The notes under the pieces were generated by a model. It searched no databases. It had not been told where the DNA came from and saw nothing but the letters and a program-made list of their open reading frames with translations. Source: Dipteris shenzhenensis (Eukaryota > Polypodiophyta > Polypodiopsida > Gleicheniales). Taken from it: 64,000 bases of DNA. Positions 47,899 to 57,878 of the stretch are shown here, one piece after another (position 1 is the first letter of the stretch; every line of letters begins with the position of its first letter). The DNA is taken from assembly GCA_047967505.1 (NCBI GenBank), contig CM106539.1. The stretch is one strand, 5' to 3'. A program made the translations under genes and the position numbers.

Positions 47899-49335
47899 GA
47901 TGCAAATGAAGCAAAAATCCCAAATGCTAGTGCCTACAAGAGAGAATCACACCAAATACTAGGTGCACTCAAATGTGTATGCCACAATAGAGTGAAATAT
48001 CACCAAAACTCATGTCTCAAAGCATCTGACTCATGTGCATATACTATGCATCCATATGAGCAAATCTGGCCCAAAAGAAAATGCCAATTGCAATGGCAAT
48101 CCAAAATGCCAATAAGTGCCAAATGACTCAAGCATAAACACCGTCCACTGGCATATGCATTAATAATATCTCATCCAAGAGAGCATAGCACTATCAGTGC
48201 ACACCTGCAATGTGTCAAAGCTGTCCCTCAGCATAAAATAGCATCCATGTGCAAAGCGTTCATAAAAATAGCATCCCACAAGGCAATTTGGGCCTATCAG
48301 CGCATCCAATAAGCACCGCAATGCATCCAAATGGCCTATAAATCATCCACTGCAACCCAATGCACACCACGAATGAGTGCACACTGCTCAAACTGCAACC
48401 AGAGTGATCTGCATAAGGTATGCTCAAGAAATCATAGTCCCACGGTAATGACCGCTACTAAAAATAGAACCTGAGATGCCTCAAAACATAAGTGCCATTG
48501 CATAATCGGACTCAGCAAGAAAATCTGCAAATATCTCTCTTTTGCCGGAACTCCAAAATCCCAACCAATGAGTGAGAAATGGGAGTCAACACTTATCCAT
48601 TGCCACGTGACATAAATCTAAGGTTTCAAAATCTTAGAATGAAAAATGCATAACCGAGAGACGAAATCGAATACACAGAGATCTATAAGTCTGAAAATCC
48701 TCCACCGAATCGTGTAAGAACTGACAGGTAGGGATCTTTGGGTGTCCGGAACGCAATGGGACAGACGGTTTTGAAAACCGTGGTCTCAATCACTGGGTCC
48801 AACACACGGATTGAAAAACGTTTTTGGAAACAGAGCTGTTTATAAACTCCACCGGAGTGCGAATGATGAGTAACATAGAAGTTTTAGGACCTCCCGAGTC
48901 CACCGGAACTGACAGATCTACAAATGGTTGCTCCAAACTTGAGTTCCAACACCCGGGCAGAAAAACGCAGAAACTGACACAGTGAGTCAGAAATGCAATG
49001 AAATGATCCCAGATTCAAGAATGAAGGTGTTTCCAAGCTCCTAAGTGAAGTGGACACCAAAAGCAAGCAATAGTTGTCTCTACAAGTCAATATGGAGTCT
49101 CTGTCATCGAACAAAACAGGGAAAAGCTCAAAAAATGACTTTTTCTTTGAAAACACTTAACAGGCTCTCAAAACCACTTCGCAAAACCAAAGTGACTTTT
49201 CCAAAGGTTCCTCCAAGGTCTCTACACACTCGGATGCAAGTAAAGTCACCCACAAAGCTTCCCACAGAGCTTCTCCTTCCTCCCACAGAGCTGCTGAGCT
49301 TCAAGCATTCACGCACGCTCAGCTAGATCACACGG
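47899..49335 (-). other. Copia leader region
   Basis: About 1.4 kb between the gag start and the primer-binding site. It has no coding frames with motifs and no second element that I can recognise. Confidence 0.5.
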
Positions 49336-49349
49336 GCTCTGATACCAGT

Positions 49350-49507
49350 TGAGAGTGCTCTTAACGGAAGAGGGAGAGAGAGAAACAGAAAGCCACACAA
49401 GTTTTGGTGGGTGCATAACACCCTAATCTTCTTTTTCATTCATTTATATATGTGTTTGAGTATTGTACATAACCGAGGTAAAGGCACAGTGACCTTTAAC
49501 CCCCACA
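49350..49507 (-). repeat. 5' LTR of second copia element
   Basis: 158 bp, TGTGGGGGTTAAAGG...GCACTCTCA on the minus strand, with a TATATAAAT box inside. It is followed on that strand by the primer-binding site. Confidence 0.65.
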
Positions 49508-50261
49508 AGCCTTGCTGAAATCTGGAGGGCTTCTAGGAAAAAAACCAGCTCATTGTATGTCTATAAGAATCAACTAATTCATACAGAAGCCATGTATATC
49601 TACAAGAATCAACTAATTGATACAGAAGCCATGTATGAGGATAAAACCCAAATAATTGCAATTTTCTCCAAGGCTTGTTCCTGCTACATCCAGGACACTC
49701 CCCCTTACTTCCTGATGCCTGCTTCAAGCAGAAACACCTTCTCTCTATGCCAGCGACTGGCATTCGTTGCTGTTTGCACAGTTCCGGCAAGTTTATGAGC
49801 CCACAACCTCCTGCAATTCCAATCATCCATCTCCTACTATAGATCACATCTCCTACTTATTTCCTTTTTAAGGAGCTTCAGGAATCGTTGCCTGAACCAT
49901 GCTGGGTTTGGACCTTGGGCCAGCTGTTCTGACATCATCTATTTTCTACACATCATCATTTCGCTTCTTAGAATCTACATCAACTAATTTTTGGACACCT
50001 TCTTGCAGCATTCTACTTAAAGTAATTTTTGAGATTTTGATGTTTGGTTGATTCATACTTAGTTCTACAGTCATTTTGGATGTGTTGGCGTAGAGATGGA
50101 TCATTTGAAAAATAGATTTGGGATCCATCCCCCTTCATTCTACTCATTCTAGCACCAGCAATTACCCTTTAGCAGCAAAGCCAGAGAGTAGGATAGGACC
50201 AGTCTACCCCTCTCCACTACATGCTTAAGAAGGGTTCCATCCGTCACTTCAGTTGCACCCT
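49508..50261 (-). other. Unassigned flank with one short protein-like frame
   Basis: A 60-codon minus-strand frame at 49946-50128 (ends MLQEGVQKLVDVDSKK) has natural composition and could be a host exon, conceivably from the N-terminal part of the kinase gene, but no signature proves it. The remainder shows a short local duplication of AGAATCAACTAATT (49560-49620) and nothing else. Confidence 0.3.
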
Positions 50262-50293
50262 CATTAGGGAAAAAGGGAACTCATTTTGGGGCC
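50262..50293 (+). repeat. Left terminal inverted repeat
   Basis: Begins CATTAGGGAAAAAGGGAACT and ends CATTTTGGGGCC. It pairs with the complement of 61963-61994, 30 of 32 positions. Confidence 0.85.
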
Positions 50294-50662
50294 CTGTAAG
50301 AAATTCACTATTTTTTGATTTATTTCTCTCCTAAAAGACCTCAAAAATAGTAAAATACGGAAACGTGGCTCAGATTTGTCAGTAAGGACTACAGAACTGT
50401 CAATTCAAAAAGGAATAAGATAATCTTTTGTCTGACTAACACGATTTTGTATTAAATATCCTCTTAGATTTTTTTTTGTTTACCAAAGATTCCGCATCTC
50501 TTTGGCCGACGTGTGCAGGTCTTTCATTAAGAGTCCATCACTGAACTTAGTGATTGCAAGTTTTCAAAATATTCACATGGATACCACCACACTTCCACGA
50601 TTCATGTTACAAAACGACTATGAGATTGAAAAACAAACTTCGCAACCTGAGGAGCACAAAAA

Positions 50663-53398
50663 ATGGCCGATACTAGTGAGTCACTATCTGAGAAGAAGCG
50701 ATTACACCATCTTCACATCGACTTGGAAGAACAATATGCTCCAGCACAAAAAAGACGAAAGGATACGGTGCTGAATGCTCAACAGCGGGAAAATATGAGA
50801 AGAGAAGGGCTTCAACATATTGACTTATGGTGCGACGGAAGCATATATCCAAAATGTCAAGTAAAAAACTCTACACCTCCATTTGTCAATCCCACCACAT
50901 TACTGAGGTTTGCCGGCGATGGACAAAATGGACTTCTTGGTTATATTTCAGCGCAATCTGCATTTGCGGAAACGTATAAAATGATGTACCTACAAGAAAA
51001 GGGGGCCAAGATGGAGGAGATAGCCATTCGTGCAAAATTGGAGCAGCAGTTGCAGAATGAAATCGAGGAGCATTCAAAGAGTAAAAAAGAATTGACAAGA
51101 GCAAGAAAGAAGAGAACCGTGCTTGGAGACAGACAACGTAGTAGAAAGATTAAAAACATTGCAAATTTGAAGGCTGGGACTGGTGGATGCAAGCGACGAA
51201 TTCAGGAAGCAAGGTTAGATTGAAATTTATCATTTTGTATACTCAAAAAGGCTCTCTTCCAGACTATATCTATTTCGTTGATTGTCGCAAAATAAGAATG
51301 GAGGTGCTGAATAATATAGTCATATAATGTTGTTATTACAGGAAATTATTGGAGCCTGCAAAAGAAAATATGGACCCGAACCTTCTTCCTGTTAAACAAA
51401 TGAAAGGATTGCTTTCTTGCGGTGTAGCAAAAGGTTTGATTGAGGAAAAAAAATACAAAACAGTCAAACGCAATGTTGTAGAGGACTTTGTATCCAATAA
51501 TCAAGTTGATGGCACTATAATCTAAGAGGCTCTTGATGTTAGTGGAGTTAGCAGGAAGGGATATAGTTTGATTTTTCATGCGATATCCTCAACTTTAAAA
51601 GATCAAAGGATTAAACGAGTTTTACTGCCAAATCCAGCAACCGTGTGGAGGATAAGAGGTCATTTGAATGAAAGTATAGATGAATTTATTGGGCAGTATA
51701 TCCATATTGAAGAAATATTTCATGGTGTTAAAGGAACCACTGTGTATGATCCTTGGAACAATATATTTTTAGATCTGCAACAACTTCAAAAAAGAATGGT
51801 CGAGTTTTATGGAATAACATTTGAGGAGTGCAAAGGCATTTTGAAATTTGTTATCAAACTGGATGAGTGTGAGGTTGTAAAGGAAAAGAAAATGGAAAGA
51901 GTTACTATTACATTGATGAATGGAGCGATTGATACATCATTGACTGAAGCGAGTTCGAAGTATTTTAGTGTGCAGTCAGAGAAACACATATGGTGGTTAG
52001 GCTCGTTCCAGGTATGATCATGGGCTGTTTTATACTTGATTTTGGTCATTGTTTTCAAATCTGATATAGTAATACTTTTGTTTTCTATAATCTCGCAGGT
52101 GAAGACCGAAGACCATGAAACACTAGATTGGGTGTTTCATCACACGGAAATACCAACAATAATCAAAAGACAAGTGCAAGGCGAGAATCTCCATGTTGCA
52201 GGAAAAGGTGATTTTCAAGTAGAGTGGCACATGGCCGGGGATCTTAAAACACTTAAGTGCATGTATAACATTAGTAAAGGAGGCAACTCAAAGTCTCCTT
52301 GTCTTTACTGCAAAGAATCAGCTCAAGTAATGGATTCAAAATGGTGGAAGAGAGCACCTAATAGAGATAAAGTTGACCGTGACTTCAAGGCCATTCTAGA
52401 CATTCCACTATGTAATGTTCACATCTGCACATTGCATGGTCTATGTCGAATTATTGAGAAATTGGTATTTTTATATATTGGATTTGCTTGGAAACTCCGT
52501 CCCGAAAAAAATAGAAAGGATGCTCTTCAAGCATTGGAAAAAGTGTTATCCGATATAGGTCTGCATGGAGGAGATGTTCAAATCACAAAGGATTTTAAAA
52601 AGTCTACCAATGGCAAGGAGGTACCAATCAAGCCCTCTATTGGTGGTGTTAAGGCAAGAAGATTCTTGTCTCGACCCAAACATAGTAAGCAAGTAAGGCA
52701 AGGTAGAGCAGTTTCAAAGATTAATTATGGATTGTGGAAGCAAGTCCATAATGCTGTGAAAGATCATGAGGCAGATGGGGAAGCACGAAATAGGAAGGCA
52801 GAGGTGTGGAGGTCTCTTGATCAACTCTTCATGTTCTGTGACAAAGTAACATGGACAAAGAGTGATTACAAGAACTTTGAGGAGGCAATTAAACATTTTG
52901 GGAAGTCAATGAAAGACGCGTGGACAGCCTGCAATATAACTCACTACATGGTAAGGTTCTGTCTTTTTTTTTTACTTAAGTGTGATCCTCTTTTTTTTAT
53001 TACTTACTATGCATTCTTATGTCTTACAGCATATCATATACAACCACCTTCCCTATTTTGTCAAAAAGTATGGATGCCCAGCTATTTGGTCTACCCAAGG
53101 CATGGAGAAGTCTCACTACATGGCACGTAATGCATTTTTTAGACACACACAACACTATGGAGGGAGTCAGAAGGCGAATAGTCTGAAGGAAGTCTTCCAA
53201 TGGTTTTACCGAGGCATACTACAACGGCTGCATGCTAAAAGAAAAGTTGCTAGCTCCAAAATCAAGCTTGCTTTTCTTCTAGCCCAAAAGCAAAGACGAA
53301 GACAAGCTCTAGACAATTCAATTGCAGCAGAGAGACATAGACAGTGGAGGGAATCGAAGATATTTAGAAACCATAAATGGACAAGTAAACATGAATAG
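50663..53398 (+). pseudogene. DDE-type transposase of the large TIR element (four exons, one nonsense codon)
   Basis: Exons 50663-51213, 51342-52011, 52099-52950 and 53030-53398 join in phase with GT...AG introns to 813 codons. The N-terminal 190 residues are charged, with a coiled-coil-like Lys/Glu segment. A candidate RNase H-fold triad is Asp358 (FVIKLDECEV), Asp455 (MAGDLKTLKC, followed by a CLYC zinc pair) and Glu717 (QGMEKSHYMA). An insertion between the last two contains HICTLHGLCRIIEK, reminiscent of the C/D-x2-H motif of several plant and animal transposases. The C-terminus is a basic helix. TAA at 51523-51525 (codon 245) interrupts exon 2, perhaps from a Gln codon. The family resembles none of hAT, CACTA, PIF or Tc1 that I can recall precisely. 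Confidence 0.7.
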
Positions 53399-53839
53399 GA
53401 CTCATTTGTAACTTATTGGGGTTATGTCCACATGTTTTCAAACTCATTCAATAGAAATTTTTTTAGTGGAACAAGTGACTCTTGGTGTTATGCATGAAAA
53501 AAATTTCAATGTGAAACATATGATCTGAACTTAATACAATTTGTTTACAATTTCAATATATTGTTAAGTTTAATATTTAACGACACCACTCTATGTAAAT
53601 GTACAAATCATTTCATCATCAACTTATTAATCATTTATACAAGATCATACCAGATATCAAAGACTTTATACAAATCAGTTCAAATTTAATATAATGTTTG
53701 TGCTATATTCGATGACTAAATCCTATTTCTCCTAGGGCCTGTTCATCGGAACTCTCTTTTTGATCTTGATTGGAGTCTTTTTCTTCTTTATTGGCTTGAT
53801 GTCGACTGTCTCTTTATCCTTTTCTTCAGCTCTCTCCAA
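53399..53839. other. AT-rich spacer between convergent genes
   Basis: Holds the 3' regions of the transposase and of the acidic-protein gene, which end toward each other. No further gene is seen. Confidence 0.5.
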
Positions 53840-56337
53840 CTATTCCTCTTCTTGGACTGTGTGGCCTGATGCGATCATGGGTGGCTCTCGAAACCTTACA
53901 AGCTGGTGTTTTCCATAGCCCTCCAGATATTTGGGGTCCTTAACACCACATGCTAATGCATAAGAAGTGTAAGACAAAAAGTAAGCGGCCCTAGAGGCCT
54001 GCTTATTCACATAATCTCCAAATATATCTATGGCAGACAACCTCTCTATCAAAATGATCTTTTCCTTTTGCCATGAAAGAGCATGTCCACCTAAAGCCCT
54101 GGACAAACATTTTAGGAAGTAAACAATGGCTTCTCCATTGTTGCTCAACTGCCTATGGTAAATCAAGATCTTGGCACTGCCTAGATCATGAATATAATGA
54201 GCTAGGCCTGACATTTTGCGAAACCCAACCTGCCTGCTTCCACTTGATTTCTGGAGGAATGTGTCATCCTCAATTTGTAGCTGCAACATATCAAAGAATT
54301 GGAGTGAGACAATACACAACCTACAAAACTAAAGTTAAGCAGAAGTCAAAGTATATGATTTGAAGTACCTTCTCATTTTCATCAGCAACAAGCAGTTCAT
54401 CTTTCCAAAGATTTATCCCTCTCCCTTCTTGTACAGCCTCTTCTCTAGTCTTTTCTGTGTATAGAGCTGAGAGATTCATAGCTTCCTGTGTGAGCTGGAA
54501 GGCAGCTTCATCTGGCTCTTGGAACTTTTCAGCCTCTTTGAAACAAAATGAAAGGGCCTCTACAGGATCAAACATTGTTTCCAAAGCCAGAAGTGATTGG
54601 TCATCCTCTATGCCAACCTCCTTGTCAAGCCTTGAAGCCTGGGCAATAAGGGAAATGGCATAGTCCTCCCTCAAATCAAACATACACTCTATATCATGGA
54701 GGAAAACATAATCCTTTCCACCAATCAACACACCTGGAAGCATGGGCACTGCATAGTTGCTGCTCTGAACATCAAAATCTTCAACTGGCTCTGCTCCCCT
54801 CAGAGTTTTATTCCTCAGTTGAACAAGGTCAAGAGCAGCCACTTGCAGCCCCTCATCCTGAAGGTTGATATCTTCTTCTTGCTCTGCCATTTCAGAGCCC
54901 AAAGAAACATCCTCCTTTTCAGAAGCTTCAGATGTGTCTTCTTCTTCTGTTTCCTGCCCTTGTTCATCCAAGGACTCCTGACTGAAGACAATGTACATGA
55001 GAAATGCCATGCTCTCCTCCAGCACTCTGCACTTTCTGGTGTGCAAAGTACAGTTGAATTCAGGCTGTCAAATCTTCTGCTCACATGGTACCTCAGCCTG
55101 TCATTGGAGACAATATGATTAATGTGCACAAAAACCTTTTCACCTCCCACAATTCTTCCTGCCTCTGTCAGTTCTTTGAAGGCATCCCAATAGTCTGAAA
55201 GAAAATCTTTGTGTTGCTCCAGTACAGAGCTCATTGAGAACTCCATGTTGAATATACTGTGGTATAAATGGAAGTTACTCTGAGCCTTGCATTTGTGAAG
55301 AAACTCAAACAGGAGCAAATCTGGAGAACTGTCCTCTTCTGGTTCCATTTGTTTTTTGATGGAAGAATCAGCACTCTGCTCCAGCCTCTTCTTTTTGCCT
55401 GTTCAAAAACTTATATACTATGAATTCTATATGCTGACATATGCAATCAGTGAATGCATTGTATATCACCAGATAATTCCTTCATGACATCTCATCACTC
55501 ACCTGGTGATTGCTGAGGTTTTATTATAGCAGCAGAAAAGTCTAGCTTCCTCTTGAAAGGTGGGGCCTGGGAGCCAGCTGTTCCAAAACAAAAACATTTC
55601 TCATCATCAAGGAAGATCTCCACAAGGCTAAAGGTAGCAAATTAATGAGGTAGAAGTGAGAAACAAATAATACACAGGAATTTGCAGCAAAATGCGATAT
55701 GGGCTGTTTAGAGAATTGTAAACCACTCTCCTCGCATTTTGTTGCAAATTCTCAAATTCTGGTCATGTGCATGTCAAATCAAGAACTTGGTTCATCTCAG
55801 TGATTCCTGGACACTATGATCTCATATGCAAGAGAAATAATGGAATGAGTGATACTATTCATGAGGAATGTGTCAACAACAGGAATTTGCAGCAAAATGC
55901 GATATGGGCTGTTTAGAGAACTATAAACCACTCTCCTCGCATTTTGTTGCAAATTCTCAAGTTCTGTTCATGTGCATGTCAAATCAAGCACTTGCTTCAT
56001 TTCAGTGATTCCTGGACACTATGCTCTCATATGCAAGAGAAAAAATGGATTGAATGAAAATTTTCATGAGCAAGGAGTCCACAACAGGAATTTGCAGCAA
56101 AATGCGATATGGGCTGTTTAGAGAATTCCAAACCACTCTCCTCGCATTTTGTTGCAAATTTCTTCTTTCTGTTCATATCAACCTACAATCTAATTTCTGG
56201 GTGATTTACCACATTGTGGAAGAAGGATGGAGCTGAGTGAAGACATTGGGACATAAAAAATCCAATGGATGGAAGAAATAAATGTTGAAAAACATTGAAA
56301 CCAAACTAGAACTCTGACCTTTTTTTTCCTTTTCCAT
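53840..56337 (-). pseudogene. Unknown acidic protein of the large TIR element (four exons, one frameshift)
   Basis: Minus-strand exons are 56319-56337 (ATG, MEKEKK), 55503-55577, 54369-55398 and 53840-54280, with canonical GT...AG introns. The sum is 1565 bases, one short of a multiple of three. The frame changes near 55060, in the middle of exon 3 where both frames read sensibly, so one base has been lost (or mis-sequenced). The expected protein is about 521 residues: a basic start (KRKLDF, GKKKRLEQ; possible nuclear signal), an Asp/Glu-rich segment after YIVFSQESLDEQ, a helical middle, and an end with YLEGYGKHQLVRF. No known domain is recognised. It is transcribed away from the central hairpin region, divergent from the H3-Ulp1 gene. 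Confidence 0.6.
55678..56161. repeat. Hairpin repeats 1-3
   Basis: Three copies (55678-55751, 55883-55956, 56088-56161) at a 205-bp period. Each has a 20-base arm GAATTTGCAGCAAAATGCGA, a 34-base loop and the complementary arm TCGCATTTTGTTGCAAATTC (one G:T pair). Flanking sequence is also duplicated. They lie in intron 1 of the acidic-protein gene. Confidence 0.9.
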
Positions 56338-56602
56338 GCTGATTGAGTTGCACTGGTAAATCTCCTGCTCTTTCTCTAGCTTGAACCTTGCACTCTAGGT
56401 AACCTGGAGATCTGGCAGTACTGTCTTCAGGATGGCTGCAGTCTGGATGGAGTGTGCTGGGTAGGAAAGAATCAGAGAGAAAGGATCAGGAGAGAGTCGT
56501 GGCAGGGATGAGAGATTGGAATCCAGGGGAGGGAAAAGTGGTTGTGGTATTCATGATGAAATAATGAATGGCACAAGTTCCAAGGAATAAAGTGTACTTT
56601 CA

Positions 56603-56677
56603 CACGTGCCAGATTTCAAACTCCAAGAGATCTGGGTCCCATCCACACGTGTGAAAAACGACTAGATTCCACACGTG
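56603..56677. promoter_or_regulatory. Cluster of three G-box (CACGTG) motifs
   Basis: CACGTG occurs at 56603-56608, 56646-56651 and 56672-56677, the last two inside palindromic CCACACGTGT. G-boxes bind plant bZIP and bHLH factors. Three in 75 bp in a promoter position is unlikely to be accidental. Confidence 0.6.
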
Positions 56678-57106
56678 TGGGATTTAGTGATTCTTTAATT
56701 CATTTTGCACTTCTTTGTGGTATCCTGTTTTAGAACTCTTGCCCTCCAGTCTCTGCTCTCTTACCTCCCTACCTCCATACTCTGCAGCATCAGCATCTTG
56801 TCCAGCAGCACAGAATCATCCTCAGCACAGATTACTCCTCCGCAGCACAGCACATCCACAGATAGACTCCAGGTCAGGAACAATGGGTTCTCCCCTTAGT
56901 CTCTGCAATCTTTTTGCCTAAAATAGAAAAAATACATACTGTATGGAAATGCATAGACTCAAACCAAGACAAAGAAATCACTGTAGGAAAGCAGATCTTC
57001 AAGTGTGATATTTCCATGTGATCTTCTTGAATAACCTCCATTCATACTGTATTTGGTTGGAGAAACATAGAAACCACTGTAGGAGTGCACCAGCATGTCA
57101 TTTAGA

Positions 57107-57773
57107 AAATTTGCAGCAAAATGCGATGTGGACCTGTTTGAAATTCCAAACTGCTCATATCGCATTTTATTGCAAATTTCTCTATTTGGCTTCTTCCACC
57201 CCTGTGATTGCCTTCTCTTTGTGAGAACATGTTCTGGTTTTTTGACTTCCATAGCTGTAGTCTTCTTGCATAAACTCCATTCATACTGTATTTGGCTGGA
57301 GAGACAAAGAAATCACTGTAGAAGTTCACCAGCATGTCATTTCAGAAATTTGCAGCAAAATGCGACGTGGACCTGTTTGAAATTCCAAACTGCTCATATC
57401 GCATTTTATTGCAAATTTGTCTATTTGGCTTCTTCCAGCTCTGTGATTGCCTTTTCTTAATGAGAACATGTCTGGTTTTGTGACTCCCCTTAGTCTCTGC
57501 AATCTTCTTGCCTAAAATAGAAAAATTACATCCTGTATGGAAATGCATAGGCTCAAACCAAGACAGAGAAATCACTGAAGGAATGCAGATCTTCAAGTGT
57601 GATATTTGCATGTGATCTTCTTGCATGACCTCCATTCATACTATATTTGGTTGGAGAAACATAGAAATCACTGTAGGAGTGCACCAGCATTTCATTTAAA
57701 AAATTTGCAGCAAAATGCGATGTGGACCTGTTTGAAATTCCAAACTGCTCATATCGCATTTTATTGCAAATTT
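57107..57773. repeat. Hairpin repeats 4-6
   Basis: Copies at 57107-57179, 57346-57418 and 57701-57773 have arms AAATTTGCAGCAAAATGCGA / TCGCATTTTATTGCAAATTT and loops of about 33 bases. Arm sequence is shared with hairpins 1-3, loop sequence is not. Longer flanks (for example CTCCATTCATACTRTATTTGG) are repeated with each copy, so the unit is about 240-350 bp. Confidence 0.9.
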
Positions 57774-57878
57774 CTCTATTTGGCTTCTACCACCCCTGTG
57801 ATTGCCTTTTCTTTGTTAGAACATGTTCTTCATGTCTTTGATATCTTTCCAATCCTTTGTATGCAGTTTTTCAGAGTG

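Larger units (their letters stand above)
43536..49507 (-). mobile_element. Second Ty1/copia element, decayed
   Basis: A minus-strand copia element with a short 5' LTR (49350-49507), a tRNA-iMet primer site (TGGTATCAGAGC, complement of 49336-49347), a long leader (about 47900-49335), gag-pol pieces and a polypurine-like AGTGGGAGG before TGTGGGGGTTAAAGGTC at 43536. Only the first bases of the left LTR resemble the right one, so the 3' LTR is truncated or replaced. A MITE sits in its RT region. Confidence 0.75.
56338..57878. promoter_or_regulatory. Divergent promoter region of the large TIR element
   Basis: About 1.5 kb between the start codons of two divergent genes. It holds three CACGTG G-box motifs (56603, 56646, 56672) near the left side and three hairpin repeats (57107-57773) before the H3-Ulp1 start. 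No exon is evident, but non-coding 5' exons are likely because an acceptor-like TTTCCTACCCAG precedes the acidic-protein start on the minus strand. Confidence 0.55.

Noticed and set aside
50246-50270. A CATTA direct duplication at the ends of the large transposon
   Set aside because: At the right end the sequence is TAATG, the complement, so CATTA is part of the inverted repeat. Only a 2-bp TA duplication remains possible.
57606-57878. N-terminal extension of the H3-Ulp1 protein from an upstream ATG at 57606
   Set aside because: The upstream part overlaps hairpin repeat 6 and its duplicated flanks, while ATG 57879 gives the exact H3 tail start. The extension is an accident of an open frame.
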